Shown here in pieces: positions 17,115-21,395 of a stretch of DNA of 21,395 nt. Within the stretch, counting starts at the first letter, position 1. Each line of letters opens with the position of its first letter. Below the pieces are notes generated by a model. It had not been told where the DNA came from. It did not search any database and worked only from the letters and a program-made list of their open reading frames with translations. A program made the position numbers and the translations under genes. Origin of the DNA: CAZEER01 sp964511215 (GTDB lineage Bacteria; Fidelibacterota; Marinisomatia; Marinisomatales; UBA1611); NCBI GenBank assembly GCA_964511215.1, contig CAZEER010000042.1, positions 1 to 21,395 on the forward strand, read 5' to 3'.

Positions 17115-18078
17115 ACACTATAAAAAAAGAATTAAAGTAGAAACAAACAACACCCTGACGGAGACTTCTCTTGATAAAGGATCTAAGAAAACTGGAAAAG
17201 TTCGAGACCAGTATGAATCAGATGATAAAATTGCTCTTATCACAACCGATAGACAGAGTGCATTTGATCGGGTTCTCGCATCTATACCATTCAAAGGTCA
17301 AGTTCTAAATCTGACAAGCGCGTGGTGGTTTGAACAAACAAAACACATTATTCCAAACCACGTAATAAGTATTCCAGACCCAAATGTTACTCTTGCAAAA
17401 AAATGTGAGGTGTTTCCAATAGAGTTCGTTGTTAGGGGATACATAACCGGCAGTACCAGCACCTCACTCTGGACAGTATATAATAAAGGAAGCCGAGAAT
17501 ATTGCGGCAACCTTTTGCCAGAGGGCTTAAAAAAGAATGAGAAGCTCAAAGCCAACATGCTTACACCCACAACAAAAGAGAAGCACCATGACCGTCCCAT
17601 TTCTCCAAATGAAATCATCAAGGAAGGTTGGATGAATGAAAAAGACTGGAACTATTGTAGTGAAAAAGCTCTGGAGCTATTTGCTTTTGGCCAAGAAAAG
17701 GCAATGCATCATGGTATGATATTGGTAGACACAAAGTACGAAATGGGAAAAACTAAAAATGGAGAAATAGTACTTATAGACGAGATACACACACCCGACT
17801 CTAGCCGATACTGGATTGCAGAAACATACGATGACCGTATCAAAAAAAATAAAGAACCTCAAAATATAGATAAGGAGTTTCTACGTTTGTGGTTTATTGA
17901 TAACTGCGATCCGTATAATGATAAAGTACTACCAGAAGCACCCCTAGATCTGGTTGTAGAATTGTCGAGCCGATATATATATTTATATGAGACAATTACC
18001 GGGGGTTTATTCCCCTTTCCAGATAGTGGAAAATCTATACAAAATAGAATCAATGAAAACCTAAAGGATCTCTTATGA
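17092..18078 (+). CDS. purC: SAICAR synthetase, long form
   Basis: The product is 328 aa, longer than the ~237-aa E. coli enzyme and near the ~300-aa form seen in yeast and many bacteria. It joins CAIR and Asp with ATP to give SAICAR. Motifs: TGKVRDQYE (34-42, ATP site), TTDRQSAFDRVLASIPFKG, PIEFVVRGYITGS, TPTTKEKHHDRPIS, ILVDTKYEMGK, LIDEIHTPDSSRYW and LPEAPLD near the end. ATG 17092 lies inside the end of purQ (23-nt overlap) and gives about 20 residues before the conserved TLTETSL start. No closer in-frame start is visible, so the overlap is probably real. There is no clear ribosome binding site, consistent with coupled translation. It overlaps purE by ATGA. Confidence 0.94.
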   Translation: MNAIESTKHYKKRIKVETNNTLTETSLDKGSKKTGKVRDQYESDDKIALITTDRQSAFDRVLASIPFKGQVLNLTSAWWFEQTKHIIPNHVISIPDPNVTLAKKCEVFPIEFVVRGYITGSTSTSLWTVYNKGSREYCGNLLPEGLKKNEKLKANMLTPTTKEKHHDRPISPNEIIKEGWMNEKDWNYCSEKALELFAFGQEKAMHHGMILVDTKYEMGKTKNGEIVLIDEIHTPDSSRYWIAETYDDRIKKNKEPQNIDKEFLRLWFIDNCDPYNDKVLPEAPLDLVVELSSRYIYLYETITGGLFPFPDSGKSIQNRINENLKDLL

Positions 18079-18461
18079 AAACCGTATTAATAATGGGTTC
18101 AACATCTGATGAACATCATGCAAAAAAAATAACAGATAAGCTAGATAGTTACGGTATTCCATGGGAACAACATGCAGCATCCGCCCATAAAGAACCACTC
18201 AAGGTTCTGGAAATATTAAACAACAATAAAGACAGCGAGAATGTTGTATATATCACTATCGCGGGAAGATCCAATGCTCTTTCCGGTTTTGTTGCTGCTA
18301 ATTCTAATTTCCCCACTCTGGGCTGCCCTCCATTTTCAGATAAGGCTGATATGTTAGTCAATATTCACTCTACGCTTCAAATGCCAAGCAATACACCAGT
18401 ACTCACAGTAATTGACCCTGGAAATTGTGCTCTAGCTGTAAAGCGAATATTTCGTGTATAG
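18075..18461 (+). CDS. purE: Class II N5-CAIR-independent AIR carboxylase (PurE, animal-type)
   Basis: The product is 128 aa. It begins with MGSTSDEHHAKKI (7-19), then SAHKEP (36-41) and AGRSNALSG (63-71), CPPFSDK and IHSTLQMPSNTP. Class I bacterial PurE (mutase using N5-CAIR from PurK) has SAHRTP and AGGAAHLPG at these places. The Lys-for-Arg and AGRSN signature is that of class II enzymes such as the PurE domain of animal PAICS and Treponema PurE, which carboxylate AIR with CO2 directly. This predicts that no PurK is required, and none is present in this operon. The protein is shorter than typical class I PurE (~165 aa). ATG 18075 overlaps the purC stop (ATGA), and the TAG overlaps the GTG start of purB by 8 nt. 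Confidence 0.9.
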   Translation: MKTVLIMGSTSDEHHAKKITDKLDSYGIPWEQHAASAHKEPLKVLEILNNNKDSENVVYITIAGRSNALSGFVAANSNFPTLGCPPFSDKADMLVNIHSTLQMPSNTPVLTVIDPGNCALAVKRIFRV

Positions 18462-19803
18462 TCGACTAAGCGCTCTTTCACCATTAGATGGACGCTACAG
18501 CGATAGCGTAAAAGAGTTAAATGCCTATTTTTCTGAGGCTGCTATTATGCGCTACCGTATTTACGTAGAGATTGAATATCTTATAGCGCTGAGTTATGAA
18601 AAAAAAATAGAAAATTTTCCCGCACTAACAAAGGACCAAGTAAAAAAATTAAGAAAAATATATCAGCAGTTTGATATGTCAAACGCAAAAACAATAAAAG
18701 AAATTGAAATCACAACCAATCATGATGTAAAAGCAATTGAATATTATATACAACAAAAAACAAAAAAATCATTTCACCCCTGGATCCATTTTGCGCTTAC
18801 CTCAGAAGATGTGAACAATTTATCTTATTCCTTAATGTGGCAACATGGGATAAAGCAAGTGTACCTACCATTGCTAAAATCTGTAAATAGAGAACTTAGA
18901 ACTTTGTCCAAAAAATATAAAAATTCTCCTATGCTTTCTCTTACACACGGCCAACCTGCAACTCCCACTACATTTGGAAAAGAAATAGCAGTGTTTTCCA
19001 ACAGAATACACAGACAAATTCTCACACTGAAAAACCACAAACTCTGTGGAAAGTTTGGCGGAGCAACCGGAACATGGTCTGCACATTTAGCAGCATATCC
19101 AAAAGTTGATTGGCCACGATTTACTTCGAGATTTATTAAATCTCTTAGTCTGCAACCCAATCTACTAACTACCCAAATCGAACCACATGATTCAGTGGTT
19201 GAAAGCTACCATTGTGTATCAAGAATAAATTCAATCTTGAAAGATATTTGTTGTGATATGTGGCTCTATATAAGCAGAGGAATTCTGGGCCAGAAAAAAA
19301 TTGCAGGTGAGGTGGGGTCTTCTACAATGCCCCACAAAATCAATCCAATCCAATTTGAAAATGCTGAGGGTAATATAGGCATAGCCAACGCTATGCTAAA
19401 TCATCTGGCCAATAAACTCCCAACATCAAGGATGCAAAGAGACCTAACAGACTCGACCACACTCAGGAATCAAGGTTCTGCCTTAGGTTATTCTTACCTT
19501 GCGCTTAAAAACATTCTAAAAGGATTAAGCCGTATTACTATAAATAAAAGTAAAATGAATGCTGAGCTTGAAAACCATTGGGAGGTTGTTGCCGAAGCAA
19601 TACAAACAATTCTTCGGAAATCTGGGCAAGCACAAGCCTATGAACAATTGAAAGAAATAACTCGTGGAGAAAAAATAGACCGTAAAATTATAGCAAACTA
19701 TATACTTCAACTGGATATTCCTCGTGAGGATAAGGACGCGCTACTCACACTAACTCCTCAAACCTATGTGGGTCTAGCACCTAAAATCGTCGATCTGATT
19801 TAA
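18454..19803 (+). CDS. purB: Adenylosuccinate lyase
   Basis: The product is 449 aa, close to the 456-aa E. coli form, and belongs to the fumarase/aspartase superfamily. It releases fumarate both from SAICAR (to AICAR) and from adenylosuccinate (to AMP), so it serves both branches encoded here. Seen are LSPLDGRYSD at the start, TTNHDVKAIEYYI, FALTSEDVNNLSYSLM, THGQPATPTTFGKE with His165, and the signature GSSTMPHKINP (288-298) with the catalytic Ser in its flexible loop, followed by QRDLTDSTTLRN. The start is GTG 18454, inside the end of purE (8-nt overlap); the conserved SRLSALSPLDGRYS follows directly. The TAA overlaps the purF ATG by one base. Confidence 0.96.
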   Translation: MYSRLSALSPLDGRYSDSVKELNAYFSEAAIMRYRIYVEIEYLIALSYEKKIENFPALTKDQVKKLRKIYQQFDMSNAKTIKEIEITTNHDVKAIEYYIQQKTKKSFHPWIHFALTSEDVNNLSYSLMWQHGIKQVYLPLLKSVNRELRTLSKKYKNSPMLSLTHGQPATPTTFGKEIAVFSNRIHRQILTLKNHKLCGKFGGATGTWSAHLAAYPKVDWPRFTSRFIKSLSLQPNLLTTQIEPHDSVVESYHCVSRINSILKDICCDMWLYISRGILGQKKIAGEVGSSTMPHKINPIQFENAEGNIGIANAMLNHLANKLPTSRMQRDLTDSTTLRNQGSALGYSYLALKNILKGLSRITINKSKMNAELENHWEVVAEAIQTILRKSGQAQAYEQLKEITRGEKIDRKIIANYILQLDIPREDKDALLTLTPQTYVGLAPKIVDLI

Positions 19804-21257
19804 TGTGTGGCATTGTAGGTATATATAAAGGTAAGACTGATGTCGCCAATGATATTTATGATGGTTTAATACAATTGCAGCATCGCGGTCAAGATGCTGC
19901 TGGAATTGCTACCCTAGATAAATCTAAAATGCATCTTCATAAAGGTATTGGCCTAGTAGCCGAAGTTTTTAAAACAGATAGATCCAAAATTAATCTTACT
20001 GGAAAACTGGGGATTGGTCACGTAAGGTACCCTACTGCGGGCAGCAATAATGCTAATGATTCTCAGCCATTTTATACTGGGAACCCCGTTAATATTACCT
20101 TGGCTCACAATGGAACCTTGACAAACAGTGAAAACATAAGACAAGAATTATTAAAAACACACTTCTGCCAATTCAATACAAACTCTGATTCTGAAGTGTT
20201 AATGAATCTCTTTGCATTTGAATTATATAAAACCAATTTTAGAAAGCTCAACAAATCGCATATAATTAGAGGCTTAAAAAAAGTCTATAAAAAATGTTTT
20301 GGCGGTTTTTCGGTAGTGTCACTCGTATCAGGGGTTGGAATAGTCGCTTTCAGAGACCCCAATGGGATTCGTCCTCTTTCCATAGGACAAAAAGGTGACT
20401 CGTTTATGGTCGCGTCTGAAAGCAGCGCACTGGCCGCTCTTGATTTCAATTTTTTAAAAGATGTTAAACCTGGAGAGGCAATTATAATTGATGAAAATGG
20501 CTTACTAACAACAAGAAAAATAGTGAAAACCACTTTGCACACACCTTGCCTGTTTGAGTTTGTTTACTTTTCGAGACCAGACTCTTCTATGGACTCTATT
20601 TCTGTTCATAAATCTAGATTAAGAATGGGTGATTTTTTAGGAGAAAAAATTCTAAAAGACTATCCAAAACTTAATGTAGATGTCGTAATACCAATACCCG
20701 ACACAAGTAGAACCTCAGCTATGCAGGTAGCATATAAACTGGGGGTAAAATATAGAGAAGGGTTTATGAAAAACAGATACATAGGAAGGACGTTTATTAT
20801 GCCAGGCCAGAGAATGCGAAAACAATCTGTAAAACAAAAATTGAACCCTATAGAAATAGAGTTTAAAAACAAACGCGTTCTATTGGTTGATGATTCAATT
20901 GTGAGAGGACATACATCAAAAAACATAGTGCAAATGGTAAAAAAGTGTGGAGCAAAGAAAGTATTTTTAGCTTCTGCCTCTCCTCCAGTCCGCTACCAAA
21001 ATATTTATGGTATAGACATGCCAGCAACAACAGAATTAGTTGCAAATAAACGAACCGTAAAAGAAATAAAACAATACATTAAAACGGATGAATTAATATA
21101 TCAAGACCTTGAGGATTTAAAACGTGCTGCTACAATAGGAAACCCAAAAATAAAAGAGTTCGAAGACTCTGTCTTTACTGGTAATTATAGAGTTGGAACA
21201 ATAACAAAAGAATTTTTAAACAATTTAGAAAAATCTCGTTCGGATTTATCTAAATAG
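19803..21257 (+). CDS. purF: Amidophosphoribosyltransferase
   Basis: The product is 484 aa. It catalyses the first committed step, PRPP plus glutamine to phosphoribosylamine. Met1 is followed at once by Cys2 (MCGIVGIYKG), the glutaminase nucleophile, so there is no propeptide as in Bacillus PurF. The glutaminase half shows LQHRGQDAAGIAT, GHVRYPTAGSNN and LAHNGTLTN. The transferase half shows CLFEFVYFSRPDS, GFMKNRYIGRTFIMPGQRMR, the PRPP loop VLLVDDSIVRGHT (359-371) and YGIDMPATTELVA. The C-terminus follows the E. coli type rather than the iron-sulfur Bacillus type. The start overlaps the purB stop (TAATG). purD follows after 22 nt. Confidence 0.96.
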   Translation: MCGIVGIYKGKTDVANDIYDGLIQLQHRGQDAAGIATLDKSKMHLHKGIGLVAEVFKTDRSKINLTGKLGIGHVRYPTAGSNNANDSQPFYTGNPVNITLAHNGTLTNSENIRQELLKTHFCQFNTNSDSEVLMNLFAFELYKTNFRKLNKSHIIRGLKKVYKKCFGGFSVVSLVSGVGIVAFRDPNGIRPLSIGQKGDSFMVASESSALAALDFNFLKDVKPGEAIIIDENGLLTTRKIVKTTLHTPCLFEFVYFSRPDSSMDSISVHKSRLRMGDFLGEKILKDYPKLNVDVVIPIPDTSRTSAMQVAYKLGVKYREGFMKNRYIGRTFIMPGQRMRKQSVKQKLNPIEIEFKNKRVLLVDDSIVRGHTSKNIVQMVKKCGAKKVFLASASPPVRYQNIYGIDMPATTELVANKRTVKEIKQYIKTDELIYQDLEDLKRAATIGNPKIKEFEDSVFTGNYRVGTITKEFLNNLEKSRSDLSK

Positions 21258-21279
21258 ACAGCAACCATATATTATTATA

Positions 21280-21395
21280 ATGAGTGATAAAATCCTTATA
21301 ATCGGCTCAGGAGCAAGAGAACATGCAATCGCAAAAGCAATTCAACGTTCATCTCATTCGATAAATATGTTTTGTATGGCTTCCAACATGAACCC
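21280..21395 (+). CDS. purD: Phosphoribosylamine-glycine ligase, N-terminal fragment (cut by window end)
   Basis: ATG 21280 opens a frame that is still open at the last base (38 codons). It begins MSDKILIIGSGAREHAIAKA, the N-terminal ATP-grasp enzyme signature of PurD (usual form: VLVIGSGGREHALAWK). PurD joins phosphoribosylamine and glycine, the step directly after PurF. The distance to the purF stop is 22 nt, so it is part of the same operon. There is no obvious ribosome binding site (AT-only sequence precedes the ATG). Confidence 0.88.
   Translation, partial: MSDKILIIGSGAREHAIAKAIQRSSHSINMFCMASNMN

Noticed and set aside
1..21395. CRISPR arrays, tRNA/rRNA genes, insertion sequences and prophage genes
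   Set aside because: Looked for spaced direct repeats, tRNA cloverleaf blocks, rRNA motifs and transposase or integrase signatures; none were seen by eye.

Overview
The window looks like part of a genome from a marine member of the FCB group. Candidatus Marinimicrobia (SAR406) fits best, but that is an inference from gene content. The evidence is a T9SS-type C-terminal sorting domain, a PorV/PorQ-family barrel and a TonB-dependent receptor, together with AT-rich DNA and very tight gene packing. Two blocks of exactly 100 N (3432-3531 and 15595-15694) are scaffolding gaps. Each lies inside a gene and shifts its reading frame, so their length is a placeholder.

Left part (1-8494). The 3' end of an M23 metallopeptidase gene (+) meets, at a bidirectional terminator, a three-gene minus-strand operon. 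In transcription order this is a TonB-dependent receptor, a large secreted protein with a type IX sorting domain (split by a gap), and a PorV/PorQ-like outer-membrane protein. The set reads as a surface module: uptake channel, exported surface protein, and a shuttle-type barrel. A 243-bp leader upstream of the receptor holds a weak terminator-like hairpin, a short dyad and a strong ribosome binding site.

Middle (8495-11267). Two minus-strand genes encode an iodotyrosine-deiodinase-like nitroreductase and a 162-aa stand-alone asparaginase domain. Divergent from them are a membrane-anchored alpha/beta hydrolase of the PAF-acetylhydrolase type and a small two-helix membrane protein.

Right part (11365-21395). 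One plus-strand purine operon runs purA-purL-purM-purQ(S)-purC-purE-purB-purF-purD, the last cut by the window end. Spacings run from a 23-nt overlap to a 22-nt gap, so translation is probably coupled. It encodes most of the path from PRPP to IMP plus both steps from IMP to AMP. purN/purT, purH and purK are not in the window.

Two features stand out. The purQ product carries a C-terminal extension that reads as two tandem PurS-like domains, so PurQ and two PurS equivalents would be one polypeptide. PurE has the class II (animal PAICS-like) signature, which would make PurK unnecessary; it sits directly after purC, the order seen in the animal PurC-PurE fusion.
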